Part shown: one piece after another, positions 16,547 to 24,413 of the stretch | Position numbering within the stretch: the stretch's first letter is position 1 | How the letters are laid out: every line of letters begins with the position of its first letter | Source of the DNA: Shouchella sp047238345 | Lineage (GTDB): Bacteria; Bacillota; Bacilli; Bacillales; Bacillaceae_D | DNA: 64,000 nt | Reading direction: 5' to 3' | NCBI RefSeq assembly: GCF_047238345.1 | Contig: NZ_JBDFMQ010000001.1 | Location: 248,001-312,000 of the forward strand | Notes under the pieces: model-generated | What the model was told of the DNA's origin: nothing | The model's database searches: none | What the model saw: only the letters and a program-made list of their open reading frames with translations | Position numbers and translations under genes: made by a program

Positions 16547-16648
16547 TAATTTACGAAAGATAAATGTTGATAATCCTTTTTATTCTGTTTAAAAGGAAAT
16601 AAAAACATAAAACATATTTGCATTTTGCAATTTAAGGGGTGTACGCAC

Positions 16649-17551
16649 TTGTCAGATGTTTTAAGAGATATTTTTTTAGAGTTCTTGTCATTAAGTAAAA
16701 ATTTATTGGTCTTATTTATTGGAATTACTTTATTTATCAACTTTATTCAAGCATACGTACCGTTTGATAAGCTTAACAAGTGGATGGCGAGCAAAAATCC
16801 AATTATCGGGAATCTGGCTGGTGCATTCTTGGGTTTCGTAACACCATTTTGCTCTTGTTCCACTTTTCCTTTCTTAGTCACAATGATTAATAAAAAAGTG
16901 CCTTTTCAAGCCAGTATGACTTTTCTTTTCACCTCTCCATTATTGGATCCATGGATTTTGGGTTTAATGGCTTACATATATGGGGTGAATGTAACAATTA
17001 TTTATACGATCTCCACGTTAATATTCTCAATGATTATTTCTTGGCTGCTCGATAAATATAACTTTGAAAAATATATTAAAAAAGTAGCTGTACAAGGTTC
17101 ATTACCGGAACAAGACAGAGCAAGACGAAAGAATTTAAAATTAAATATTAAAGAATCAGTCAGGGAAACCCTTTCACTAATGAAGACGGTTTTAGTCTAC
17201 ATTTTAATCGGTGCCTTAATCGGTGCAATTATTAAAGAAGCTATCCCAATGTCACTAATTAGCTTTATAGCCGATCAGAACCAATGGTGGATTATTCCTT
17301 TAGCGGCCATTATCGGCGTACCTTTATATATTCGTCTTTCAACAATGTTGCCAATTGCTCAAGCGCTTTTAGTTCAAGGATTTCCAATTGCACCAACGAT
17401 GGCTCTTTTAATTGGTGGCGCGGGAGCGAGCTTACCTGAAATTGTTATGTTAAAGAGCATTTTTAAAACAAAACTTGTTGCAGCTTTCGTCGTATCTGTA
17501 TTCTTGGTTGCTTCATTTTCCGGGTATCTCTTTCTAATCTTAAATTTTTAA
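16649..17551 (+). CDS. arsP: ArsP-type permease (DUF318), organoarsenical efflux
   Basis: A 300-residue membrane protein beginning at the TTG at 16649 with AAGGGGTG seven bases upstream (an in-frame TTG at 16625 lacks a site). About eight hydrophobic helices. The TPFCSCSTFP motif with Cys68 and Cys70 in a helix break is the hallmark of DUF318 permeases, and LLIGGAGASLPEIVML is the second half signature. Characterised ArsP proteins export trivalent organoarsenicals such as methylarsenite. Next to arsL and arsN1 it is the natural exporter of the product or toxic trivalent intermediate. Its promoter carries the word shared with marR and arsL. Confidence 0.85.
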   Translation: MSDVLRDIFLEFLSLSKNLLVLFIGITLFINFIQAYVPFDKLNKWMASKNPIIGNLAGAFLGFVTPFCSCSTFPFLVTMINKKVPFQASMTFLFTSPLLDPWILGLMAYIYGVNVTIIYTISTLIFSMIISWLLDKYNFEKYIKKVAVQGSLPEQDRARRKNLKLNIKESVRETLSLMKTVLVYILIGALIGAIIKEAIPMSLISFIADQNQWWIIPLAAIIGVPLYIRLSTMLPIAQALLVQGFPIAPTMALLIGGAGASLPEIVMLKSIFKTKLVAAFVVSVFLVASFSGYLFLILNF

Positions 17552-17565
17552 AGGAGGTGTAATGA

Positions 17566-17703
17566 ATGGGACTTTTTAATTCAATTTTCGGTGGTGGAAA
17601 TAAGAAAGATAATGATTGTTGTAATGTGAAAATTGTTGAGGTAAAAGAAGAAGAAAATTGCAGTTGTGATGGTGAAAAAGAAGACAGTATAAATAAGGCT
17701 TAA
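17566..17703 (+). CDS. 45-residue Cys-rich peptide downstream of arsP
   Basis: ATG at 17566 after AAAGGAGGTG; an ATG at 17562 in another frame stops after five codons. The N-terminus MGLFNSIFGGGNKKD is amphipathic/glycine-rich, followed by Cys18-Cys19 and Cys32-x-Cys34 in an acidic context (VEVKEEENCSC). It begins 14 nt after arsP and ends just before a terminator. Small proteins of the MGLFxxxFGGG...CC type commonly follow DUF318 permeases, in my recollection. A metalloid-binding accessory to the permease is plausible; unproven. Confidence 0.75.
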   Translation: MGLFNSIFGGGNKKDNDCCNVKIVEVKEEENCSCDGEKEDSINKA

Positions 17704-17706
17704 TTT

Positions 17707-17740
17707 AAAAATAAAAACCCTCATATGGAGGGTTTTTATT
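17707..17740. terminator. Bidirectional terminator
   Basis: AACCCTC / GAGGGTT core stem, extended by A-rich and T-rich arms (AAAATAAA / TTTATTTT), loop ATATG. Serves arsP plus peptide and the convergent gene at 17745. Confidence 0.85.
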
Positions 17741-17744
17741 TTTG

Positions 17745-18032
17745 TTATTGACCTGTTAAAACTGAATACGCTTGAGTAGAAAGGTAATTTTTGATTTCGA
17801 TCTCATTAATTTCATAATAGCTGTGACGTCCAATAAAAGATGCTTTAATAAAATGAGCATTCAATAATATTTTTAGATGATAAGAAAGCTTTGATTGTTT
17901 TATATTAAATTCCTCTAATATCTTTAAAAAAGCGACATTTTGTTGTTCCTTTGAAATAAATTTTATTATATCTATTCGCTTCTGATGAGAAATAGCTTTA
18001 AATTTAATTTCAAGCTGATCTTCAGCTACCAT
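17745..18032 (-). CDS. ArsR-like winged-helix regulator without metal-site cysteines
   Basis: A 95-residue HTH protein: FKAISHQKRIDIIKFISKEQ, then FNIKQSKLSYHLKILLNAHFI as recognition region and wing YYEINEIEI. The layout is that of ArsR/SmtB but it has no Cys, so a direct arsenite sensor role is unlikely. GAGGTGA precedes the ATG. It is convergent with arsP and may regulate this island or be a passenger from the neighbouring recombinase region. Confidence 0.8.
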   Translation of the reverse strand: MVAEDQLEIKFKAISHQKRIDIIKFISKEQQNVAFLKILEEFNIKQSKLSYHLKILLNAHFIKASFIGRHSYYEINEIEIKNYLSTQAYSVLTGQ

Positions 18033-18074
18033 TTATATTCACCTCGTAAATATGTGCTACTAGTTAACTAGACC

Positions 18075-18641
18075 TTAAATGCTTTTATCTATGTTCTTAC
18101 TTTTTTTTGCTCGGATTAATGTGCTTTTCGATATTCCAGTAATTTCTTCTACTTCTTTATAAGAGCGATCTTTTTTTAATATCAAAGCATGTTCAATCTG
18201 TTTCTTTCCATATTTCTTCGGCCTTCCTTCTCGAAAATCTTTACGCTGCCTTGCAATTGTTTTACCTTCTTGAGTACGTTCTAAAATCATATCTCTTTCA
18301 AATTCAGCAAAACTCATGAAGATGTTAAAAATTAAGCGGCCGTTAGGTGTGTTTTCAATCAAGCCCATATTTAAAATATTAACGGTAATACCTCTCTCGA
18401 AAAGCTCTTTAATAATTTTTGTTCCTTCCAATGTGGATCGAGCAAAACGATCAAGCTTGGTAATTATAAGTGTGTCGTCTTCTTTTATGTTTCTTAGTAA
18501 TGTTTGAAACTGAGGTCTGTCTACTTTTGTACCAGTGTACGTATCTTTAAATATAACTTCAGCTCCAGCTAATAAAACCGAATGTTCTTGCGATTCTAAT
18601 GATTGACCTGATGTAGATACCCGGCAATAGCCATATTTCAT
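18075..18641 (-). CDS. Serine recombinase (resolvase/invertase family)
   Basis: A 188-residue protein. KYGYCRVSTSGQSLESQ carries the catalytic serine; LIITKLDRFARSTLEG contains the conserved Arg motif; SFAEFERDMILERTQEG is the E-helix; the C-terminus has a Hin/resolvase HTH (YKEVEEITGISKSTLIRA). The ATG at 18641 follows GAGGTGAT; a GTG nine bases upstream overlaps that site. It acts at res or inversion sites and usually rides on transposons. It stands at the right border of the arsenic genes, suggesting mobility. Confidence 0.92.
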   Translation of the reverse strand: MKYGYCRVSTSGQSLESQEHSVLLAGAEVIFKDTYTGTKVDRPQFQTLLRNIKEDDTLIITKLDRFARSTLEGTKIIKELFERGITVNILNMGLIENTPNGRLIFNIFMSFAEFERDMILERTQEGKTIARQRKDFREGRPKKYGKKQIEHALILKKDRSYKEVEEITGISKSTLIRAKKSKNIDKSI

Positions 18642-18672
18642 AAAAATCACCTCTGTTTATGAACCTAAGTTA

Positions 18673-18741
18673 TGACACCTATGTATCTATTGATTTTACA
18701 GCACTTAAAAAAGAGTGTCAAAACTGTAGAGTAATGACACT
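18673..18741. repeat. res-like repeats upstream of the recombinase
   Basis: TGACAC occurs at 18673-18678. AGTGTCA (18714-18720) and TGACACT (18735-18741) form a 7-bp inverted repeat, both next to AAAACTGTA or GTTTTGTA text. Multiple short dyads just upstream of a resolvase gene are typical of its res site; the exact subsites cannot be drawn. Confidence 0.5.
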
Positions 18742-18771
18742 GTTTTGTATATCCATTATTCAATTTTTAAA

Positions 18772-18954
18772 TTAACCGTTTGTTGAACCCTTAACACTTT
18801 CCATATGCCGATTATAAAGTTCAATTGCCTGTTTGATTGGGATAATTTCATTAGGCACAATATCTTTACCTCTAGCAGCAATCGCAATAACTTGATTTTG
18901 ATCATTTACTATTGACTGAAGATCGATTAACAAATCAAAAGTGGGTGCTTTACT
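18772..18954 (-). pseudogene. C-terminal remnant of an unidentified gene
   Basis: The minus frame ending in TAA at 18772 is open for about 60 codons (…DLLIDLQSIVNDQNQ, then IAIAARGKDIVPNEIIPI, ending SVKGSTNG) but has no start codon or ribosome site, and a stop lies just upstream. It looks like the tail of a real protein truncated by rearrangement at the island border. No family recognised. Confidence 0.4.
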
Positions 18955-19232
18955 TCATGAAGGATTGGGATTTAATGCACTTAGATTTGCTATTTAGAAA
19001 AAGAAAAAAGTTGAAGTCTTACAAAATAATTAGTTTCCCTATTTTTAATAGCCCGGGATAATATATTTAATCGCATGCACAATTCCGGTATAAATTAATA
19101 TTTTTGCGTTTCAATTGCAGTATCAAAATATTAGCGTTGACTGCTTTTTATATGACTATTTTACCGGTTAAGAAATATAATGTGTTGTGTTAGAATAACA
19201 CCGTGCTTTAACTTTTATTTGTGGGGGATTTT

Positions 19233-19523
19233 ATGTCCGATAGTTTTTTTGGCTTTTTCTTAGCTTTAATTTTAGTGTTTTCAGTGTATGGAATAATGTT
19301 TTTGATTGTCAAAAAAAAGTGTAATAATGTAGGTTGGAAGCCAGAGTGCCTAACGATATTAGCGATTGTTGCAATATTCTTGATTGTAATTATAGTAGGT
19401 GACATTCAGGGAACATTTGCTTTTTTTCTCGTCATTTTAATTAGTATTTATGCAGTTCCAATGTTAGCAATTATATTTATTGTAAAAGTTATTCTGTTTT
19501 ATGGATTTAAAAAAAGATTTTAG
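19233..19523 (+). CDS. Small membrane protein (three helices)
   Basis: A 96-residue hydrophobic protein: helices at about 5-27 (FFGFFLALILVFSVYGIMFL), 42-58 (LTILAIVAIFLIVIIVG) and 63-90 (FAFFLVILISIYAVPMLAII), then a basic tail. GGGGGA precedes the ATG at 19233 (the in-frame GTG at 19221 would overlap that site). Family unknown. A terminator follows. Confidence 0.7.
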   Translation: MSDSFFGFFLALILVFSVYGIMFLIVKKKCNNVGWKPECLTILAIVAIFLIVIIVGDIQGTFAFFLVILISIYAVPMLAIIFIVKVILFYGFKKRF

Positions 19524-19535
19524 AGGGCTTTTAAA

Positions 19536-19578
19536 AAAAAGAGTCGTTTCACAATAATGTTGTGAAGCGACTCTTTTT
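19536..19578. terminator. Strong bidirectional terminator
   Basis: AAAAAGAGTCG-TTCACAA pairs with TTGTGAA-CGACTCTTTTT around a short loop; it serves the convergent genes at 19523 and 19581. Confidence 0.9.
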
Positions 19579-19580
19579 AA

Positions 19581-20897
19581 TTAGAAACCTAATCTATAAT
19601 TTGCTTGTGGAAAAACGGGTGCTAGATATTGAATTCCTCTTTCTTCAAAAGTATATAACGTTGCATTCACCCCAGAATAAGGTATGTACACACCAATCTC
19701 ATGTGAAGGTGCTTGATCATGCGAACCGTTTATTGATCCACTCCCATTACGATTTATGCTAACAGCAATGTCATAATCAATATTGGGAGGTGCACCGCCA
19801 AAAAGAGGAACTCCTACCGAATGTTCATAACGCCATTGCGCCACGCCACCAGAAAAATTTGATCTGACTATCTCTGATCTATAATCTGTTTGAGTTGTAG
19901 TATCTATTAAATTATAATTTCGGTCATATCTAGAAGTAGGACCAACTTGTATACCAGAATTATTGGCACCATTCGCAAAGTCAGGACCAATTATACCTAA
20001 ATCAAAGTTAGCATAGATGTTTGATCTGGTTCTAAAATTATCATTAAACATATCAAACCCTCTATTGTCGCCACCCATATATCCAATATTAGCCGGTATT
20101 TCCCAAATGTCATTTGCACCAATTGGAGCATATTCGTCTTGTAAAAAGGTTGTATATTGTATTCCGAAGCGAGTCTCTACTAGGTTTTGTGTAGATAGGT
20201 GTTGCTCAAGATCGTTCTCCGGAACAGAAACGTGTCGAGCTACAGTATAGGGCTCATACGATAGCGCTTCAAGAGTTTCATCAGTTATTTCTATATTTTC
20301 ATTCTCTAACGCTTTTTTTCCTTCTTCAATTTTGGAATCCTCGACTTTAGTTTTTCCATGAATTTGATACAGATAGTCCTCACCTGGAGTTACATTCTTG
20401 TCAGTAAAAGATTTATTGGAAGATTCTCCTATTTCTTCACCGTCTCTAGTGATCCTATATACATCGGAATCATTTGGAATATATCCAGACCAACTAACTT
20501 CTACTTCTTCGTTATTATGTATCTGTGAATAGCTTTGTACCCCGGGTATAGATTCTTCATCTATAGACCTCATTACGTTTGCGTTATCCTTCGTTGAAAT
20601 TCTATAGTAGTCAAAATCCAAGAAATTTTTGTCTTCGTCATACTTGGCTAATGTAATATGATATTGTGAACTTGGATCTAGTTCACTAATCGTATAACTG
20701 TCGTCTGTACCAGACCAAATAATATTATCATTTAAATAAATCTCATAATATTCCGCATCATCTGCCCAGTCTAAATCAATTGAGTTATTAGTTGTTTCAA
20801 AACTAAAGGAATCCTCAGCGTTTGCTACTTTATCAGATAAAAATAGAGATAGACCAATAACAGATACTGCACTTAATAACTTTAAATTTTTATTCAT
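19581..20897 (-). CDS. Secreted protein with fibronectin-III-like segments and a DUF3238-like C-terminal domain
   Basis: A 438-residue exported protein. The ATG at 20897 follows AAAGGAG; the longer open frame upstream lacks a site. Signal peptide MNKNLKLLSAVSVIGLSLFL... with cleavage after KVANA. Residues about 30-95 and 115-180 read as two FN3-like beta domains (IDLDWADDAEYYEIYLND; VEVSWSGYIPNDSDVYRIT). The last ~190 residues (ETRFGIQYTTFLQDEYAP, RTRSNIYANFDLG, YDIAVSINRNGSGSINGSHD) resemble DUF3238. No catalytic motif is evident. It is monocistronic and probably a wall-associated or secreted factor. Confidence 0.75.
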   Translation of the reverse strand: MNKNLKLLSAVSVIGLSLFLSDKVANAEDSFSFETTNNSIDLDWADDAEYYEIYLNDNIIWSGTDDSYTISELDPSSQYHITLAKYDEDKNFLDFDYYRISTKDNANVMRSIDEESIPGVQSYSQIHNNEEVEVSWSGYIPNDSDVYRITRDGEEIGESSNKSFTDKNVTPGEDYLYQIHGKTKVEDSKIEEGKKALENENIEITDETLEALSYEPYTVARHVSVPENDLEQHLSTQNLVETRFGIQYTTFLQDEYAPIGANDIWEIPANIGYMGGDNRGFDMFNDNFRTRSNIYANFDLGIIGPDFANGANNSGIQVGPTSRYDRNYNLIDTTTQTDYRSEIVRSNFSGGVAQWRYEHSVGVPLFGGAPPNIDYDIAVSINRNGSGSINGSHDQAPSHEIGVYIPYSGVNATLYTFEERGIQYLAPVFPQANYRLGF

Positions 20898-21544
20898 AAA
20901 AAGCTCCTTTGAATTATTTACATTCGTAATGCTAACATTACATTTTATTACAAACAACCCCATAGATTCACAAAATATATAAAAGAATATTAAGGACTAT
21001 ATCTTAAATAGGGATAATTATTTTTAAATTTTACATTATGTTACAATTTATTCCTTTCATTTACTGTTGATGTATAGGCTAAACAACAACTGGAGTCTTA
21101 AAGATTCAGGGAAATCTCTAAATATAGATGTTATGAGATAAATATTCTAATTCTAGACAACTCAACCTAACAACTAAAAAGTATTGCAGATCGTCTGTTT
21201 TGGGTGTACTTTAAGTATACAAAAAGAAAATTGCAAAAAATCCTGTTAAGCGAAGGCTTTTCATTTTTATTGAATTGTACGTTTTGACTTGTACGACAAA
21301 TGAATTTTGGAAGGTGACTTGTTTAATGGCTTACATTGGGTTCGCTTAAGCGAGACATAAAACAAGAAAAGGATGTAAGCGGTATGTGCACCGATCTCTA
21401 AAAAGATGTTGGTGTTGTTCAGAGTTGGAAACTGTAAAATAGTTAATTTAATCAGAAAATTAACCATTGATAGAGTTTTATTTTTGTTATACGATAGTAA
21501 GTAATTAAATGATTGTTTAATTATTTAATTATGGAGGATTGCGT
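20898..21544. other. Intergenic region with sdpR operator-like dyad
   Basis: No convincing gene. It contains the palindrome TCGCTTAAGCGA (21342-21353) and, just before sdpR, the perfect inverted repeat TAATTAAA / TTTAATTA (21502-21509 and 21516-21523) with a 6-nt spacer, a likely autoregulatory ArsR-type operator. Confidence 0.5.
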
Positions 21545-21817
21545 ATGAATGAGTTGTTTAAAGCTTTAGATGATGATACGAGAAGAAACATTATATCGGT
21601 ACTTGGTGAACAAGGAAGGTTATCTGCAGGACAACTTGCTGAGCAATTAGGTTTAACGAAACCTAATATGTCTCACCACTTATCGTCACTCCACAGAGCT
21701 GGCTTAGTGCATCGCCAAAAAGAAGGGCAATTCGTTTACTATACTTTGAATACAACCGTTTTCCAAGATTTATTGGTTTGGGTGCATACACTTATAAACA
21801 AAAAAGGAGAGAAGTAA
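21545..21817 (+). CDS. sdpR: SdpR-like ArsR-family autorepressor
   Basis: A 90-residue winged-helix protein: MNELFKALDDDTRRNIISVL, LTKPNMSHHLSSLHRAGLV, REGQFVYY-type wing. No Cys metal site. The ATG at 21545 has GGAGG 7 nt upstream (a TTG at 21539 is too near). It is immediately followed by an sdpI-family gene, the same pair as the B. subtilis sdpRI immunity operon, where membrane-sequestered SdpR is relieved when the toxin binds SdpI. No sdpABC toxin genes are nearby. Confidence 0.88.
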   Translation: MNELFKALDDDTRRNIISVLGEQGRLSAGQLAEQLGLTKPNMSHHLSSLHRAGLVHRQKEGQFVYYTLNTTVFQDLLVWVHTLINKKGEK

Positions 21818-21818
21818 A

Positions 21819-22451
21819 ATGAAGAATTATTGGGTAACTTTATCAATCTTTTTTCTTGCCATACTTGTTAGCCTTTTTACATGGCCTTACCTCGATCAAG
21901 AACTAGCAATTCAATGGCAAAATGGAGAAACCAGTGCAACCGTACCGCGGTGGTTAGGTGTTTTGACCATGCCTGCAGTCATGATTTTAGTTATTACCAT
22001 TTTTGCAGTGTTTCTAAGGTTTGATCCGAATAGAGATGGCGTTTCTTCTGAAACAAGATCAACAATTATAACATTATTCATGGCTGTTTTTTTCGGTGGG
22101 CATATCTTGATTCTATTAAATGGATTAGGTGTAGAGATAAATGAGCAAATTTATGGAGGGCTGATTATCGGGTCATTGTGCATTGTACTTGGGAATATCA
22201 TGCCGAAAGTGCGGATGAATCATACGGTCGGTTTGAGAACGACGTGGACACTTAAGAACAAAACAGTCTGGGAATTATCAAATCGATTTACAGGTCGCTT
22301 GTTTTTCGCTGCGGGTCTTGTTATCTTACCCTTGGCTATTCCACTTAGTGAGTATTATGTGTTAATCGCTACAGGAATCTTATTATGTGTTGCGGTTATC
22401 GGGGTTCTTCATTCCTATATAAAATATCAGCAAATTGTCTCAAAATCTTAA
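21819..22451 (+). CDS. sdpI: SdpI-family immunity/signalling membrane protein
   Basis: A 210-residue membrane protein with six hydrophobic stretches: DUF1648 at the N-terminus (YLDQELAIQWQNGETSATVPR) and the SdpI core (MPKVRMNHTVGLRTTWTLKN, VWELSNRFTGRLFFAAGL). AAAGGAGAG precedes the ATG, one base after sdpR. SdpI proteins protect against the SdpC killing factor and transmit its presence to SdpR. Here it may be orphan immunity against neighbours' toxins. Confidence 0.9.
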   Translation: MKNYWVTLSIFFLAILVSLFTWPYLDQELAIQWQNGETSATVPRWLGVLTMPAVMILVITIFAVFLRFDPNRDGVSSETRSTIITLFMAVFFGGHILILLNGLGVEINEQIYGGLIIGSLCIVLGNIMPKVRMNHTVGLRTTWTLKNKTVWELSNRFTGRLFFAAGLVILPLAIPLSEYYVLIATGILLCVAVIGVLHSYIKYQQIVSKS

Positions 22452-22552
22452 AGGGTGTAGGAACTGATGTTTTGTCAGATAGCCTCCTTTTTACTTGATT
22501 CATTTTTTGATCAGCGGGAATGAAAAAGAGTAAGTCGAAAGGAGTGTCAAGA

Positions 22553-23491
22553 ATGCGCGCAATTGCGATTCAACAATATGGAGGAAAAGATCAATTAAAA
22601 GAGGTGGAAATGGACCGTCCAGTTCCAGAGCGAGACCAAGTGCTCGTGCGTTTGGAAGCGACGTCTATTAATCCGATTGATTGGAAGCTTCGAGAAGGGT
22701 ATTTACAAGAAATGCTTGATTGGGATTTTCCAATTATTATAGGTTGGGATGCTGCAGGTGTGATTGAGGAAGTAGGAGAGAACGTAACGGACTGGCAAGT
22801 AGGAGATCGAGTGTTTGCCCGACCGGAGACAACACCTCGAGGAACCTATGCGGAATTTGCTTTAGTGGATACGCATCTACTGTCATCCATTCCAGATAAC
22901 TTAACATCAGTAGAAGCTGCTGCAGTGCCTCTTGCTGGTTTAACGGCATGGCAAGCTTTATTTACGTTTGGTAAGTTAGAGAAAGGTGAAAAGGTGCTGA
23001 TTCATGGCGGCGCTGGTGGTGTCGGCCACTTTGCGATTCAACTTGCTAAACATGCAGGGGCATATGTGTACACCACAGCAAGTGAGCGAAATCATGAACT
23101 CGTTAAACGACTTGGTGCAGATGAAGTGATTGATTATAAACAAACAAACTTCGAAGATCAGCTTGAAGAGATAGATGTCGTGTTTGATACGATCGGAGGG
23201 GACGTACAGTCGAGAAGTTACAGCGTGCTTAAACAAGGTACGGGACGCCTCGTTACCATTGTTGGTGTGCCAGATGAAGAAGAAGCAAAGTCTTATGATG
23301 TTCAAGCGCACGGGGTTTGGTTAGAGCCCGATGGCGAACAGTTGAAAAAGCTGGCTGCTTTAATTGAAGAAAGCCAGATTCGCGTTATTATTGATCAGTC
23401 GTTTCCGTTTAGCGAGCAAGGAATTAAAGACGCACACGCACAAAGTGAAACGGGGCATGCTTCAGGAAAAATCGTTATCACATTTGAATAG
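22553..23491 (+). CDS. NADP-dependent quinone oxidoreductase / zinc-free alcohol dehydrogenase family
   Basis: A 312-residue medium-chain dehydrogenase: N-terminal GroES-like domain (MRAIAIQQYGGKDQLKEVEM; TSINPIDWKLREG), then the Rossmann signature KVLIHGGAGGVGHFAIQLAK at about 145-165. Catalytic zinc Cys ligands are missing, as in quinone oxidoreductases. AAAGGAG stands 8 nt before the ATG at 22553; the frame extends upstream without a site. Probably reduces a quinone or enone with NADPH. Confidence 0.88.
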   Translation: MRAIAIQQYGGKDQLKEVEMDRPVPERDQVLVRLEATSINPIDWKLREGYLQEMLDWDFPIIIGWDAAGVIEEVGENVTDWQVGDRVFARPETTPRGTYAEFALVDTHLLSSIPDNLTSVEAAAVPLAGLTAWQALFTFGKLEKGEKVLIHGGAGGVGHFAIQLAKHAGAYVYTTASERNHELVKRLGADEVIDYKQTNFEDQLEEIDVVFDTIGGDVQSRSYSVLKQGTGRLVTIVGVPDEEEAKSYDVQAHGVWLEPDGEQLKKLAALIEESQIRVIIDQSFPFSEQGIKDAHAQSETGHASGKIVITFE

Positions 23492-23521
23492 AAAAAGGAA
23501 TGTCTTCTAAAAAATAGAAAG

Positions 23522-23565
23522 AGAATCTTTATGAGTGACTTTCCACTCATAAAGATTCTTTTTTT
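23522..23565 (+). terminator. Terminator
   Basis: Perfect 16-bp stem AGAATCTTTATGAGTG / CACTCATAAAGATTCT, 6-nt loop, followed by seven T. It also can serve the convergent SDR gene. Confidence 0.93.
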
Positions 23566-23590
23566 GTCGCTACATAGAGAGGGAATCTCG

Positions 23591-24325
23591 TTAAATATGT
23601 GCGGCTCCGTCTACACTTAGTACGGCGCCACTAATAAAAGCTGCTTGATCGGATGCGAGGAACACATACGCATTGGCTATATCTTCGGGCTGACCCAAAC
23701 GCTTTAATGGGGATTGGTTCTTCATATGTGTTAAGATCTTGTCTGGCATTTTTGCGGTCATCTCGGTTTCAATAAACCCTGGTGCCACTGCGTTTACCCG
23801 AATGTTGTATTTTCCAAGTTCCTTTGCCCATGTTTTCGTCATCGTAATGAGTCCGCCTTTTGAAGCAGCATAATTCGATTGACCAAAATTGCCATACAGA
23901 CCGACGATGGATGCGGCGTTTAGAATAACACCGGATTTCTGTTTTTTCATTTGTTCACTTGCCGCTTGCCCAACAATAAAAGCACCTTTTAAATTTACAG
24001 TTAATACGAGGTCCCACTGCTCATCGGTCATTTTTCCTAATGTGGCGTCAGCGGTTACGCCAGCATTGTTAATCACAACGTCAAGCCGCCCGTGCTTATC
24101 GATAATGGCTTGTAGTTGTGTCTTAACATTCGTTCGGTCTGCTACATTCATGGTCATGACTTCAGACGTGTGTCCATTTAGCTCTTTTTGCAATTTACGT
24201 AAAGGCTCCATCTCTAAATCTGTTAAAATAACAATAGCTTCTTCCTCCAGAAACCGTTTAGCTGTTGCGGCACCGATGCCGCGTGCTGCACCAGTAATAA
24301 GCACAACTTTGTTTTTGACAGTCAT
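23591..24325 (-). CDS. Short-chain dehydrogenase/reductase (FabG / acetoacetyl-CoA reductase-like)
   Basis: A 244-residue SDR: TGAARGIG cofactor loop near the N-terminus, NNAGVTADATLGKMT, catalytic Ser-Tyr-Lys in NAASIVGLYGNFGQSNYAASKGG, and VAPGFIETEMTAKMP. The ATG at 24325 follows AAGGGG by 8 nt; the upstream TTG is too close. This is the FabG/PhbB type that interconverts 3-oxo- and 3-hydroxyacyl thioesters. It is divergent from a sigma-54 activator and across from a CoA-transferase operon, so it likely supplies the 3-hydroxyacyl oxidation of that route. Confidence 0.88.
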   Translation of the reverse strand: MTVKNKVVLITGAARGIGAATAKRFLEEEAIVILTDLEMEPLRKLQKELNGHTSEVMTMNVADRTNVKTQLQAIIDKHGRLDVVINNAGVTADATLGKMTDEQWDLVLTVNLKGAFIVGQAASEQMKKQKSGVILNAASIVGLYGNFGQSNYAASKGGLITMTKTWAKELGKYNIRVNAVAPGFIETEMTAKMPDKILTHMKNQSPLKRLGQPEDIANAYVFLASDQAAFISGAVLSVDGAAHI

Positions 24326-24413
24326 TATCAATACCCCTTTTCATGTATGTTCACGTTTCATTATGCAAAAATGATGCCAATTATGTAAGCGTTATCTTGA
24401 AAGTGGTGAAAAC

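Noticed and set aside
21267..21467. 66-codon minus-strand frame upstream of sdpR
   Set aside because: No ribosome site or recognisable protein features.
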